Below, one piece after another: positions 1 to 11,699 of a DNA stretch of 64,000 nucleotides. The translations under genes and the position numbers were made by a program. This DNA comes from Voacanga thouarsii (Eukaryota; Streptophyta; Magnoliopsida; Gentianales; Apocynaceae): assembly GCA_026120185.1 (NCBI GenBank), contig JANUWF010001937.1, positions 1,302,001 to 1,366,000 of the forward strand, in the 5' to 3' direction. Positions within the stretch are counted from its first letter, which is position 1; the number at the start of each line of letters is the position of its first letter. Under the pieces are notes generated by a model. That model was not told the DNA's origin. It saw only the letters and a list, made by a program, of their open reading frames with translations, and made no database searches.

Positions 1-140
1 CCAAGTTGGTATTTAGAAACGAACTTGATGAGCATGGTAGTGTTATTAGAAATAAAGCTAGATTAGTTGCCCAAGGATTTTCAAGAGGCTTAGTTGATAC
101 CACATTATTTATCAAGTCTGAAAAATCTTATCTTAATTGT

Positions 141-185
<45 letters not shown>

Positions 186-1114
186 ATGATATTATCTTTT
201 GGGCTACTAGTGATTCTTTATGTAAGAAATTTACCAAGATGATGCAGGAAGAATTTGAAATGAGCATGATGGGAGAGCACAATTTCTTTCTCAATCTTCA
301 AATCAAGCAACCCAAAGTTGGAATCTTCTTAAATTAAGCTAAGTATGCCAAGGAACTGCTCAAAAGGTTTGGTATGAACAAAGCAAAAGAAATAAGCATA
401 CCTATGAGCACCTCGATGAAGCTTGATAAAGATGAAAAAGGTAAGAAAATAGATTAATCAAAATACAAAGTTATGATTGGAAGTCTCCTCTATCTTACCA
501 CTAGCAGGCCTGATATTATGTTCTCAGTATGTCTTTGTCAATTTTGTCCGAAGGAATCTCATCTATGTGCTTTAAAACGAATCCTTAGATACCTAATCGG
601 AACTCATGATTATGGTATGTGATATCCTCGAACTAATTCTTTTGATCTTATAGGATATACTGATGCTAACTATACTGGTTGCAAAGTTGAAAGAAAAAGT
701 ATCAGTGGTCACTGTCAATTTCTTGGGCATTCATTTATCTTGTGTTATAGTAAAAAGCAAGCCTATGTCTCTCTTTCAACAACCAAAGCTAAGTACATAG
801 CAGCTAGTAGTTGTTGCGTGCAAATTCTATGGATGAAAAACACCTTGCTTGATTTTGGTTTAAATTTTAAATTTGTGCCCATCTTGTGTGATAATACTAG
901 TGCAATTAACTTAACCAAAAATCCTATTCAACATTCTAGAACTAAGCATATTGAGATTAAGCATCACATTATTAGAGATCATGTTCTTAAAGGAAATGTG
1001 TGTGTTGAATATATTTCAACCGATTAACAGCTCGCAGACATTTTTACAAAACCTCTGGCAGAAGAAAGATTTAATCATCTAAGAAGAGATTTGGGAATTA
1101 CCAGAATCATATAA
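1..1114 (+). pseudogene. Ty1/copia (Sirevirus-like) pol remnant: reverse transcriptase and RNase H
   Basis: The translation matches copia pol in order. It shows the RT N-terminal motif (KARLVAQGFS) and the end of the palm region (VDTTLFIK, then DDIIFWATSDSLCKKF). It continues with the connection region (SLLYLTTSRPDI) and the RNase H domain (YTDANY, SKKQAYVSLSTTKAKYIA, CDNTSAI, HIEIKHHIIRD), ending at LADIFTKPLAEERF near 1074. About 75-80 residues expected between LVAQGFS and VDTTLF, including the first RT catalytic Asp, are missing, so an internal deletion occurred near 90. In-frame stops at about 336, 455 and 620 and a frame change inside the TA repeat break it further. The 5' part lies outside the window. 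It cannot encode active RT. The Sirevirus assignment rests on the long extra ORF downstream and the repeated polypurine tracts. Confidence 0.9.
146..183. repeat. (TA)n microsatellite inside the RT catalytic-motif codons
   Basis: About 19 TA units sit directly before the GATGATAT that encodes the Asp-Asp of the copia YVDD box. The repeat reads as alternating Tyr-Ile in two frames and also changes the reading frame. Confidence 0.95.
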
Positions 1115-1605
1115 TTGACAATTTGCCAAAGATTGGCTTGTTTATTATTATTATTATTATTTTTTTTTTGCAGAACTGTGAAGATACAACTTTTGGACAA
1201 AGCTTTTGGACGCAATATCTGGAAAATACGAATCCAAAATCCCTGTCTTTTGGACGAATGATTTTGGACTCAGTCAAAGTCCAAAATATCAGCAGCCCAA
1301 GGTTTATGAAAAAGCCTAATTTTTTTCTGGATGAAAAAGTGCATAAATCCATAATTCAACTTTTTTTTTTTTTGAATTTTCAAAAAAAAAAAACCGCGTT
1401 TTCTTTTGCCTTTGGTGCAAGTTTCTGATTGAAAGTACTTAATTGTACTTATTCTATCTAGAACCGAGGAATTCACAAAAAGACTATTTCTCTCTCTCTC
1501 TTCTAGAAATTTGAAACAGCCATTGTTCTCTTTGTTTCTCTCACCTCGAAGCTTCATCTTTCCTTAACAAAATAAAAAATCCTTGATCTTCCTCCTGCTT
1601 CTACC
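1115..1605 (+). other. Spacer between pol and the envelope-like ORF
   Basis: AT-rich, with an ATT run (1143-1160), two T/A homopolymers and a CT-rich stretch (1491-1502). No coding similarity was recognised. In Sireviruses this is the place where the envelope-like ORF is separated from pol. Short open frames here overlap on both strands and look fortuitous. Confidence 0.6.
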
Positions 1606-3254
1606 ATGACGAAAATATCAAAATTAGAAATGGGAACTAGGTAAACTACGAAGAAGGGAAAGAAAAGAAAAGCAATAGCTAGAACAAAAGTTGTTGCTGC
1701 CACATAGCCGACCACCAAGCAAAAGGGAAAGAAGATTGTTGCTAAAGAGACTCTTTCGCAAACCGACTCATCAACAGAGCTTCCTGTACAGGAAAGTTCA
1801 GAAACTCAGGTACCTCGATTTCTCGATTAAAAATGTGAGTTTGAATATAATGAATGGGAATCTAGAAATAGGACAGTGGTCACTGGGTATAGGGTTAATG
1901 CTGAGACTTTTCTGAATTTTTTTAACATTCTAAGTATGTTTGAAAATCTTGGATGGGGGGCCTTGCTATCAGTTGATAAAAAATTATACACCCTTCTAGT
2001 TTTGGGAGTTTTATGCGAATCTAAAAAAGGGATGATTTGAGGAGATTAGGGGAGGTTTTATGGTGCAATGGTATAGCACTAGATTAGGATCTATCAATAT
2101 GGAATTCCATCGGCTGTTAAATCGAATTTTTGGCGGAAGAGATGGAGGGATTCAGTTTTTCAAAGTGAACAAATTCCCTAAAGAGTCAGACCTTTATAAT
2201 TTGGAAAAATTTGAGGAAAGATTTATTGGTGGAAAGAGCTTCAAGAACTCAAATGACAGAAATTCAAAATGGCTAAATGGTGCTGGAAGGGTTTTACACC
2301 ATACAGTGTCGACTATGGTCGCCCCAAGTTTCGGGCATAAGACATCAGTGAGCATATTGCAGATGATTCTGATGTTGGCCTTATATGAGGGTAGATAAAT
2401 TAGTTTTGGTTTTCTGGCAGTTAAGCTTTGTTCGGTCAATAAATACATCGCACAAGGCACTATCCTATGAAAATCTATTAACCAAGGTCATCAGGCATTT
2501 CGATGTGAACTTGAAAACTTGTGCTCTTGGACACAGTAAGTTGAATGTGTACAGCATGGAATCCTTTAAAATGATGGGATTTGTAAAAGTAAATAAGGAA
2601 TGGGTCCTGCTTAGAGATGTGTTAGATGAAGAAAAAGGAAGATTGTCGAAGATCAAGGCTGAAGGAAAATGAACTGCACCTGCTGGGCAATCAGGAATGA
2701 AACGGAAGTTAGAGACAGGAGATTAGTCCTCCAACAAAAGGAAACAAAAGATGGGGGAGAGTAATCTGACTCAAAACATCCTAAATGCTTTGAACAACTT
2801 AGCTGAAAAGTTTGATGGCTTTCAAACTAAAGTCTCTACAGAATTGCAAAACTTATGAGCCAGATTGAGCAGAGTTAAGGAAAAGAACGTGAGACAGACC
2901 ACTGAGGGAGTTCAGGTTGAACAAGCTCCATCTCCAGACCACACGACTGAAAAAAGAACTGCCTCTCTACATGATGAAGATGGGGATGGTAAACAGGCTG
3001 ACCAGGAAGTGCAACCAGATCAAGAAAAGAAAACAGGGAAAGTAGAAGAAAGTAAAAAGGCCAAAGGAAAGGAGGAGAATGTCTTTGAGTCTGCTGCCCC
3101 TACTAAAGTACCTACTCCCAAGCTAACCATAGCTGGAAGTTCATCTGGTAAACGGCAGAAGCATGTGGTGGTAAAAAGAAAGTCCAGCCAAATTGTTAGA
3201 CAACATTCAAGAAAGGGTGTAGGGACTAAGTCTGCAACGATCCACATTTCCTAA
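1606..3254 (+). pseudogene. Sirevirus envelope-like extra ORF, broken
   Basis: Starts at an ATG at 1606 with a Lys-rich N-terminus (KKGKKRKAIA), then a folded region containing TFLNFFNILSMFENLGWG (about 1895-1960). A further open segment runs 2060-2398, and another at 2385-2672 carries a conserved-looking block (LLTKVIRHFDV near 2470). A charged, Lys/Glu-rich hydrophilic tail follows (2865-3254, ending QHSRKGVGTK). Stops at about 1641, 1709, 1830 and 2036 and frame changes near 2390 and 2700 prevent a continuous product. Its position after pol and before the polypurine tracts fits the extra ORF of Sireviruses, whose function is unproven. The F-x-x-LGWG motif resembles the ORF at 34195-35388 (see findings). 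No convincing transmembrane segment is visible, so 'envelope' is only a family label. Confidence 0.7.
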
Positions 3255-4749
3255 CTGGCCAATCTTGCGTGCCACTTGCTAATCCCTTATGCTTGAACAA
3301 CTTTTATTACTTCTCTATTGAAAAATAATTTTATTATTTCTACACCAATACTTGAATAATTTATTTTTGCACTTATCGCCTACTGCTCTTTTTGACTATA
3401 TATATCTTCTCTATTGATCGTGGTTTGTCCTAGGCATTTTTTTTCTCTTCTATTTGATTTCTTTATTCTATCTTTCTTGCATTTTAATTGATGACAAAGG
3501 GGGAGAAATACACTATTGGGGATTGTGAATTGGGGGTTGCAAATTTGATGATTTAATTGTGAATTGAGGATTTGATGCGGTTATGAAGACTGTGTTATGA
3601 ACTAAGAAGAGATTGTGATGTGAAGGCTGAAAAGAGAAGCTTATGATTCTATGAAATACAATTTTTTTAGATTTGGGTTGATCAAACATTGTGGTGTGCA
3701 AATCTCACTGGTTTTTGCCCTTATAAATATGTATTGTGAACTTGAAATGTGATATGTGATTTGTGACTTAGTAGTGACTATGATTGTGGCCTTGATGACT
3801 ATTATGCCTTGAGTAACGTAGAAATTATTTTATGAATTGTTTTGCGAACAGCATAGCTGTTGTTTGAATCGTATTATAAGAAAATTATATAACTATCGTG
3901 ATGGGCTTATGTTGATAGAGTATGATAGGACTGGTTTTTGGATGTCTTTTGTCTGTTGAATCTATAGAAATGTTTTGAGAATTTTGGATGTCTGCTTAAG
4001 TGCATTTGATATAATTTTTTTTTTCTCTTGACTATAATTGTGATTTGCACTTTATTAAATATTCAGATGATGAGGATATTTATACTGATGAAAATTTTCT
4101 CCTGTTGCACAGAAAAATCCTTGTGTTTGAAATACCTTGAGAAAACTAGGTTGGGTAAAAAACCTCTGATCCATCTTTGTGAAAAAAAAATTTACTCTGC
4201 ACATACACAGGGGGAGTTTTGGACCCGTGTTTCTTCGATCCAAAATAGTAGTCCAAAAATAACCTTTTAAAGATTAAGCTTCTACCTCATTTCACCCATT
4301 TTGGATGCATATTTTGGAAGTCTAAACTTTTAGGATCCGTCTTAATTTTAAAATGCACCTCATAGCTCTATATCCTATCATTTATATATGCACATACTAA
4401 AGGGGAGCATTACATCTTATGATTTATCTTCTATACCTCCTCATGAACATATCTATACATTATTCTTGTGACTACTAGTTGTGGCTATTTCCTTGTGAAA
4501 TAGTCATGTGATGGAAGGAAGGAGGATAAGGAGGTAGGTTGGGCCATAGGCTCATTGAGCCATGTTTGTGAGTATATGCTTAAATTTTCTTATCTTAATC
4601 TCATAAACACTCTTTGAGTCCTATAGTGAGAGAATTCTTTTCTGTTAAAAATATTCTTGTTTCTCTCAGTCTAACATGTCTGTATGGTACATATCATTGT
4701 TTTTATATTACAATCCCATCAAGTTTGTCATCACTCAAAAGAGGGAGAT
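3255..4749 (+). other. Sirevirus 3' noncoding region with repeated polypurine tracts
   Basis: No coding region. Purine-rich boxes occur at about 3496-3508 (caaagggggagaa), 4209-4216 (agggggag), 4398-4407 (aaaggggagc) and 4737-4749 (aaaagagggagat). The last abuts the LTR and is the functional plus-strand primer candidate. Multiple polypurine-like boxes before the 3' LTR are a known Sirevirus trait. Confidence 0.7.
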
Positions 4750-6037
4750 TGTTAACTCTAAGGGCATTCTCATGTGTTTTGATTTATGACAAATATTGAT
4801 GAGGACTAACTTGTGTAATCTATATGTGATAGAATATGTTTGACCTCAATTCTTCCAATGCATACAAATGAGATTGCTAAGCAACTCTTGAGTAATGGAA
4901 TCCAAGAATGGGTGATCAAGTATAAGACAAGCATAGGAGATTGCATACCAAGAAGTCCTTGTGAAAGAACTTTAGATTAGAAATCATTTGTCAAGGTATT
5001 ATGTATAAATTCCTATATCTCTTTACCTTATAATTAGTTTTGTTTTACCTTGAAGTAGACAAATAAAATGATTTCAAAAGAGTCAGCTTTCAGATGTTTT
5101 GATTGAGTAGTTTGGATAGACTCTACATTCAAAATCTTCGTCCAAAACTCTGGAACAATGTCAAAATGTTTTTACCTAAAAAAATGCCACTTTGAACTCA
5201 CCTTGTGGATGCACTCTCGTCCCATCCTTGAGTCCAAAACTCTAGAAAATCTAACAACGAGAAACTATCCATTACTAGTCGTTGTTATCTTACTTTTTAC
5301 TTCTATAAAAGCTTTCAAAACTCGATTTTGAAGTAGATTTTCTTGCTATCTCTCTCAGAAACACTCTTACACTTTAGAAAACAAAAATCTCCCTTTTCAT
5401 TGTACTTCAAAGTGAAATCAAATTACTTCAAAGGTAAAAAATATTGGTGCTCATCTATTTTGCATTCTGCTCAAATCTATGAGCTATCTCTATAATGTTT
5501 CTTTAAATCTAGCTTGTATCAAGGTTGAGGAAGTAAAACCCAGTTGGGGTGAGCCTTGATTGTTGTAATTAAAGAGGTTGGGTGTAAAACTAAATGTGAT
5601 GATCTTCTTGTAAGATTGGTATCACCTACCACCATTGAGTTGGGAAAAAGTTTATAGTGAATGGTGTTAAAATTCTTAAGTGAGAACTTAAGGTAGTGGA
5701 TGTAGATCATTTGAGGATTGAACCACTATAAGTTCTTGAGCATTTTCTTGATCTATGTTGCAAAAATTCTTAATTGCATTTTTCTCTGTTTTCGGATCTT
5801 AAATGCTGCTTCTTTTCTCCTGAAATCAATAACTCATTTATGACTCTTGCATTCTAACTTAAACCTGTCCTTAACATCTCAACTACCCATCTTCATTTCA
5901 TAACCTTTTCTTATTACTTTGTTTTGATTTAATAGACACCTATCCGATCTCTTGAAATCGTGTAGCTGCGAATCATATCCACTACCTTGTTTGAATTTTT
6001 AAAGGGGAGCAAAATTTGTAATTTGCACTTGTTTGCC
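4750..6037 (+). mobile_element. 3' LTR of the Sirevirus-like element
   Basis: Begins TGTTAACTCTAAGGGCATTC directly after the polypurine tract, as expected for a 3' LTR. The body is AT-rich and holds a TATA box at 5304-5311. The 3' edge is uncertain. The stretch ending tttgcacttgtttgcca near 6037 is similar in character to Sirevirus LTR ends, but the 5' LTR lies outside the window, so neither LTR length nor TSD can be checked. Confidence 0.7.
5304..5311 (+). promoter_or_regulatory. TATA box of the Sirevirus-like LTR
   Basis: TATAAAAG preceded by a T/C-rich stretch, placed centrally in the LTR as expected for the U3/R boundary. Confidence 0.6.
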
Positions 6038-6475
6038 AAAAACCTTATTCAAAACCAGAGATAAAAAACATGCCTTTACAAGTGTCTATGCTTCTAACCA
6101 CGAGGCGTACATCGAATCTACTTAAAACCAAAAAAATAATGGGAAAACTATTAGAATATATGATTCTATGCCTCAACCACGAGGCATACATGAACTCTAG
6201 AAACCAATGTATGAAGGATCATATGAAATCACAAAAGATTTATTTTTAAATAGTAAAGGAACCACCTTTTCCAGTTTTAACCTTAGCACAGGCTCCTAAA
6301 TGAAAACTGTGGCTCTGATACCACTTGAAGGATCACGAAAAAACATCAAAAGAAAACACAGAGGAAAATTTATTTCTATTTATCCATTTTAAATTTTATT
6401 TCATTATAAAGATCCTTTATCTAGGAGTTTAGACGAGGCGAAGCCTCACAAAGACAAAACCCGCTATTACTAGAA
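6038..6475 (-). repeat. Retroelement remnant with PBS-like site and a short direct repeat
   Basis: At about 6309-6322 the plus strand reads ggctctgatacca, the complement of TGGTATCAGAGCC, a tRNA-iMet primer-binding site. This suggests a minus-strand retroelement whose LTR would begin at about 6327 (tgaaggatcac). Upstream, two diverged copies of a roughly 50-bp sequence containing accacgaggc lie at about 6078-6130 and 6160-6211. No coding sequence is recognisable and the second LTR is not visible, so the assignment is tentative. Confidence 0.35.
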
Positions 6476-7140
6476 AATGTGGGGTGTTATATAACTTGTA
6501 TGAGTTTGGCTCTTCTTCTTCTAATTCTAGTTAAATTAATACTATAGGTGGAAAAGGTTTATCTAACAGTCAACCATCACAAAGATCCACCTCTTCTATT
6601 TCATTATCATCATCATCATCATATTTTTTTAATTCATATGGTATTATGAAGTGTTAAAGAAGATTTTTTTTTTTTTTTTATTGATAAGAGAAGCTACAAT
6701 CGCTATCCAAAGGTGATTATAGAACTCATCTCCCAAGAGAGGTTTGAACCTAAAATATTAGTGTAGAATTCCCAATACTAACCATCTTAGCCAAATCAAG
6801 AGACAAGTATCAAAAAAGATTAACCGTTAATTAGCAATCTATGAGATACAACCTCTGGTAGAAGTTGAAAGTCAGTCTTTTGACATTTGTAGTTAGTGGA
6901 AGGAGCACATAAAGCAATATACAATTCTATCAAAAATGGCACATGATCTTTTACACACTTCTTATCTCCACAGTGCTATCAGAAAAGCATCTTTAGAGCA
7001 GTCGAACAATTGATGAAGGACAAGTTTGATTGGATCCTCGCATTTTGCATATATTAATTTATAGTGCAAGTTAGTTCAAAGTCGAGGATAGGATGGTCAA
7101 TTTGTACATTGTTAATGAAGATTTAGATGAAGAATAGGGT
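6476..7140 (+). pseudogene. hAT transposase C-terminal (dimerisation) domain remnant
   Basis: The translation of about 6860-7110 follows the hAT dimerisation domain. It shows FDICS-stop-WKEHIKQYTILSKMAHDLL, then after a +1 shift LLISTVLSEKHL and RTIDEGQV, then LDPRILHILIYSAS. The W-K, L-x-x-MA-x-D-LL and ISTV-x-SE positions are the usual conserved ones. At least three stops and one frameshift are present. A Ser-rich stretch around 6503-6625 could be the linker before this domain. The rest of the transposase and both termini were not found, so this is a truncated fossil, distinct from the hAT at 17.3-20.1 kb. Confidence 0.75.
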
Positions 7141-8325
7141 GAATCGAGTATTTAATATTTCAAATATATTAGGGTAATAATCTTTAATTCTCTTATGTAA
7201 TTGTTCAATTTTATTAATATTTCAAGATATTTGTCTCTTAGCCTACCAGACAAGAGAGGTTTGAGATTGTTAAACACTTTTAAAGCTTTCTAAAATATAT
7301 AAAAATAATATTTAATTTAAGAGAGATAATATTTTTTTAGGATGAATTTGAATTATTATGAAAATATTATATTTTATTTTCAAAATAAAAATACAGAAAA
7401 ATATTTGATTGTGTAAAATCAAATTATCTTCGTATTTATTTTTTATTTTACAAGTCTTCTTCAATTTTGAATGAATGAAATTATTAAGGAGATTAAAATT
7501 TTCAAAATTGTATCCTATTCTCATAACTTGTTATGGTTTATTACTATTGAAGTTTTATTTGACACATTTTATTTGCTGTTTGAAGTTATGTTTTAGAAAT
7601 TTTTTATGTTATTATGAGTTTTTTTAGATCTTGAAATAATAAACTTTACACAGATTTACAAGGAGCAGATTGCTTGATAGAATCAACTCCAAGACTAATG
7701 CATAGACATCCATAATTTCACATCAATTATCCCACCTATCATTCTAATAAAAAAAATTAGAGTTAGCATACTGAACAATGCTTTATTTTGATAAGACAAA
7801 TATCCTGCTATTACTTTCTCAATGCTAAAGAAAATTGCAACTTTAAGTAAGATTCCATATTAGCCAAAGAAACTCATCGCCCACGGATTGGTAAGGAAAT
7901 GGGAACAATACACTAAATTTCTACCAATCTATGAATGAAATTTTCAAGACTTAGCAATTGAGTTCATAACATCATGAGACTTGAATAATTAAATTGTGTT
8001 GATCTTAGATTGTAGTCCATAGTTTCATTGTGACTTAAATATCTTTACAGTACTGAAATAAATGTTGACAAGAACAAACTAGCCTTGGCAGATACATTTC
8101 TCAATATAACAAAATTATTCCAAGTTCTACCAAAAACTTCACCTGAAACTTGGAAACACAGCCGACAATGAGCTCGACGGCAGCAGAAGTATTAGGTGGT
8201 AGCAGATGTGCTTAGCGGGGGCAATGGTGGTACTGTGAAGGGCCAAACCATGATGCTGGCAGTGGCAGGGGGCAGATAAATCTCCGACGGTAGCAGTGAC
8301 TAGTGCCGCGATGGGGGGTGGGGGC
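7141..8325. other. Unassigned AT-rich DNA with a short GC-rich patch
   Basis: No gene recognised. About 8160-8325 is distinctly G-rich (gcagcagaag, ggtggtagcag, ggcagtggcaggggg) compared with its surroundings and ends where an LTR begins. It may be a captured genic or simple-sequence fragment. Confidence 0.5.
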
Positions 8326-10290
8326 TGTTGGGAGATATGCCCTCTTAGACTACGTTTCTGGTATAAATATCGAATGTTTTAATAAAAGAATTTATTTTCA
8401 GAAATTGTTTCTGAATTTACATTTTTATTTGTATACAATTACGTTTGGAAAAGACCCATTGTGTTTAAGTAAGTGGTCCATGTGAATGGAGGTCTTTCAC
8501 AGTAAGGTATGGATCACGGGTTACTTAACACATAAACATTTGTTCTTAACCGATTGATGAGAATGAGAATCTCATAATGTCTAGGTTATTATGTTGTAAA
8601 TTCTAAATGGGAATGGCTTACCTTTAGCCAGTGAGTAGTCTACTCACTTCATGACATAAGCGTATTTCGAATACGTAGAACAGGATCTGTAGTAGTGGTT
8701 TCTTAAATTACTACATGGTAGAAACCTAGACTACTACCGCTACAGTGTGGACTAATACTCTACGACTTGAGTATGAGTTGGTGGTCTGACGAAGCTGGAA
8801 GCATATACTTTAATATGCTATAGTTGAGGTTCTATCGTAGGGCTAATATACTTGCATGTTGGGTATGTGTGACTAGTTAGTTAAGACAGACTTGTACAAG
8901 ATAGTTTCTACACTATATCACTCCTTGTGGTTGTCTGAATGATCTAAATATCCAGGGCCCTGGGAAATATAACTTGGATGTTTGCTTTAGGGTAGCTCTC
9001 TTGGAAAGCGGAAACACTCCAGGTAGTCGTAGATCATTGGACTAGAAGCCTAAGGATGGTAGATGTCTTTTAGAGGGGTATTAGTACATTTTTTTCTCTC
9101 TAAATGTACGTGTAGAGGGGTATTTTAGTCATTTTATCTGTAAGTCGAAGACTTTGCTAATGCAGCATTGTCCTTGGGGTCAATATTTCCTTATGGTAAT
9201 ATTAGAAAATATTTAAAATGCAAAATACATCTATTTATATAGTTGGGGTATTTTGGTCATTTTAGTAGCCAAGGCGATGTGTCTTTTTGGTCCTCGGAAT
9301 AGCCCGTAAGTCCTAATTAATTTTTGGGTTGAGAAATTGATTTCAGTTGAGAATGTTATATTTTATTCAGGAAGTCTAATTTATTAATCTGGAATAAAAT
9401 AAATTGCGAGAAAATTATTATCTGGTTTAATTGGTTAATTAATTATTCAGGGTCAAGGTCCAATTTGAATAATTACAAAATTAATCGGGACTTAAATTAG
9501 AGGAAAATAATTAATACTTAATTATTTATTGGGTTATTTATTCCAAGAAATAAATAATTAAAGTTTAATTATTTTTTTGGTTCATTTGGGCATATTAATT
9601 ATTTAATCCCAAGAAAAATAATTAATGTTTATTATTTTGGGCTTTTCGGGTCCAAAAAAAATAATAAATATTATTTCAGTCCAATAGCCTGAACCATAGG
9701 ATTTTTCCGGACACAATTCAGAAGAGTTTAGGGAGAAGCCAAAATTTATTCTGTTAATAATATTCGGGGGTTTGAATTATTAAATCCCAGGAATATTATT
9801 TTTATCAAAATAATTATTTTTGGTTTCATGACTCTTGGCTTTCTGTGTGGAAAAATAAAATGAAATAAAAAATTTCTCAGAGTCTTGGCTTTCTGTCTCT
9901 CGTGCCTTTTCTCTTACTACCTTTTGGTTTTTGTTTTCTTAACATAAGAAACCAAAAGGAAGCCTACCGTTAGAGGGTGGTGAAAAATCTGAGAGACTTT
10001 CTTCATCCCATTTCTGTGTTCACCAACTGAGATTAAGATGGGTCATATTCTGAGAGCTGAAAAGCCAGGCATTGATTGCACCGAAGGAGAAGAAGAGATT
10101 GGCAACCGGTACGGGAAGCTTGATCTCACGGGAGGAGGAAGGCTGTTCTTGTGAATCAATCAACCCTCCAATTTTCAAGGTTTAAGGCACCAAGAGGTAT
10201 GGTTTTAATCCCTCCATGCTGCTGCCATGCTCTGTTATGTTTTTGTTCTGTCCATTTTTATCCACCGTGCATGTTCTCTGTTTGTTTTCA
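8326..10290 (+). mobile_element. Ty1/copia LTR, 3'-truncated
   Basis: Starts TGTTGGGAGATATGCCCTCT. The 'ATGCCCT' near the LTR start is shared with the copia LTR at 20908 (tgttaatgtaatgccctag), suggesting a related family. The long U3-like body has AT-rich palindromic stretches (9430-9800) and a pyrimidine-rich part at about 9890-9945. No PBS follows; sequence of the next LTR takes over near 10290, so the 3' end is missing. The right edge is an estimate. Confidence 0.6.
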
Positions 10291-11318
10291 AATCCTTCAA
10301 GTGGCCTCCAAGAGGCCTATAAAAGTACAAGAGAATACAAGGGTTGGAAATATACAATATAGAGAGATGAATTAAAGAGCAGAAATTCTAATTCTCTCAT
10401 TAAAGGAGAGTTCACCTAAATCAATGAGAGTTGTTCAAGAGAGTCTTTAAGGAGGAAGAAAGAGGCTTGTCTATGAGTACTTTTTTTTACCTTTGTTTTT
10501 TTTTTCTTTAAATAATCATGTATTCAATATGTCCATTGTAATTTGACATTGTTCGTGTGGTTCATGATTTATTGATTAATTTAGTCTTTTGATCAATTGG
10601 TTATTGTTCTCGATATTTGATTACTTATTTTCCTTACAGAGTTGGTTGAATGGGTTTTGTTATTAACTTGCTTGAAAAAGAGGTTGGTAATGACTTCAAT
10701 TAATTAGTTTCATATTTGTTATTTCTTAACTTGCTTGAAAAAGGAGTTAAGTGTTTAGAACATTGGTAATCAAATGTTAGTTGATTATTACTAGAATATG
10801 GATTCATTGTCTAATTTCATACTTTAAATCACCTAGAATATAAGGGTTTATATGAGGATTGATTTTAATGTATCTTTTGAATAAGTTATTTGAGACATAA
10901 TATGTTCACTAATGTAACTAAAAGGTAGTGATTCCATGCATTGCAAACGAAGTGAGTCGATATTAAATCATTCATGAGATCAAGATAATAATTGTTTGTG
11001 ATAATTGCTAAGTGATTCATAGTTATGATTTCAAGAATATTTGTCTAATTACATACTTTTCCATCCTTGAGTTGTATGTATTTATTTGTTTTTCTTTTTA
11101 TTCTTTTCTCACTTTATTTAGGTCGGTTAAACAATGAAAGAAACGTAATTAGTGTGTACTTGTTTATTTGAGGATCGATACTCGTAAATTCCCTATACTA
11201 TGCTTGCGATGAGTTTCCTTACTCACATATGTATTTTGTTGTTAATGTTTTAATTAAAACTTGATTAAGGAATGAATTTAAAATTGATGATTTTATATAC
11301 CCAAAATTTATGCATCAG
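10291..11318 (+). mobile_element. Ty3/gypsy LTR, 5'-truncated
   Basis: Contains the TATA region (cctataaaag, about 10316-10325), the conserved GAGGCTTGTCTATGAGTAC block (about 10462), the GGTCGGTTAAACAATGAAAG block (11121) and the GAGGATCGATACTCG block (11171). It ends in cccaaaatttatgcatca at 11318. All these blocks recur in the LTRs at 30989, 37200 and, in reverse, 23834-25685, so this belongs to the same Athila/Tat-like superfamily. The 5' third and any TSD are missing. Confidence 0.8.
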
Positions 11319-11699
11319 GCATCTTTAGTTCTCTATAGTTTTATACATCCTTTTGTATTTCAAACATTAGAAATCCAACTTTCCTTTCTACCTACCACTT
11401 CTAGACATGGCTAAGAGCATTTAGTTAGTTTAGAACACTACATACACATCAATTAATTGCCTGCAACTTGAGAAACAAAAACTGCTCAACATGGTTTCAT
11501 TAACACTTAGCAACATGGTTAGCTTTAGTTTCCATTTTCTCCCTCAACTAAACATGAAACACTTCAAAACTTTTTCTTAAGTTTTCTTCATAGAAAAACT
11601 TACCAAATGAAGGCCAAAAGCAACCAAAATCAACCCTGAATAACTAGTTCAACAAATAATAACAAACAGCTTGTAACCAAAAAATTCCTTCATGAACTT
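11319..11699. other. Unassigned spacer
   Basis: Nothing recognisable; A/C-rich on the plus strand with no long open frame. Confidence 0.5.

Noticed and set aside
1606..3254. A retroviral envelope glycoprotein
   Set aside because: No signal peptide, fusion peptide or transmembrane helix is visible; kept only as the family's 'envelope-like' extra ORF.
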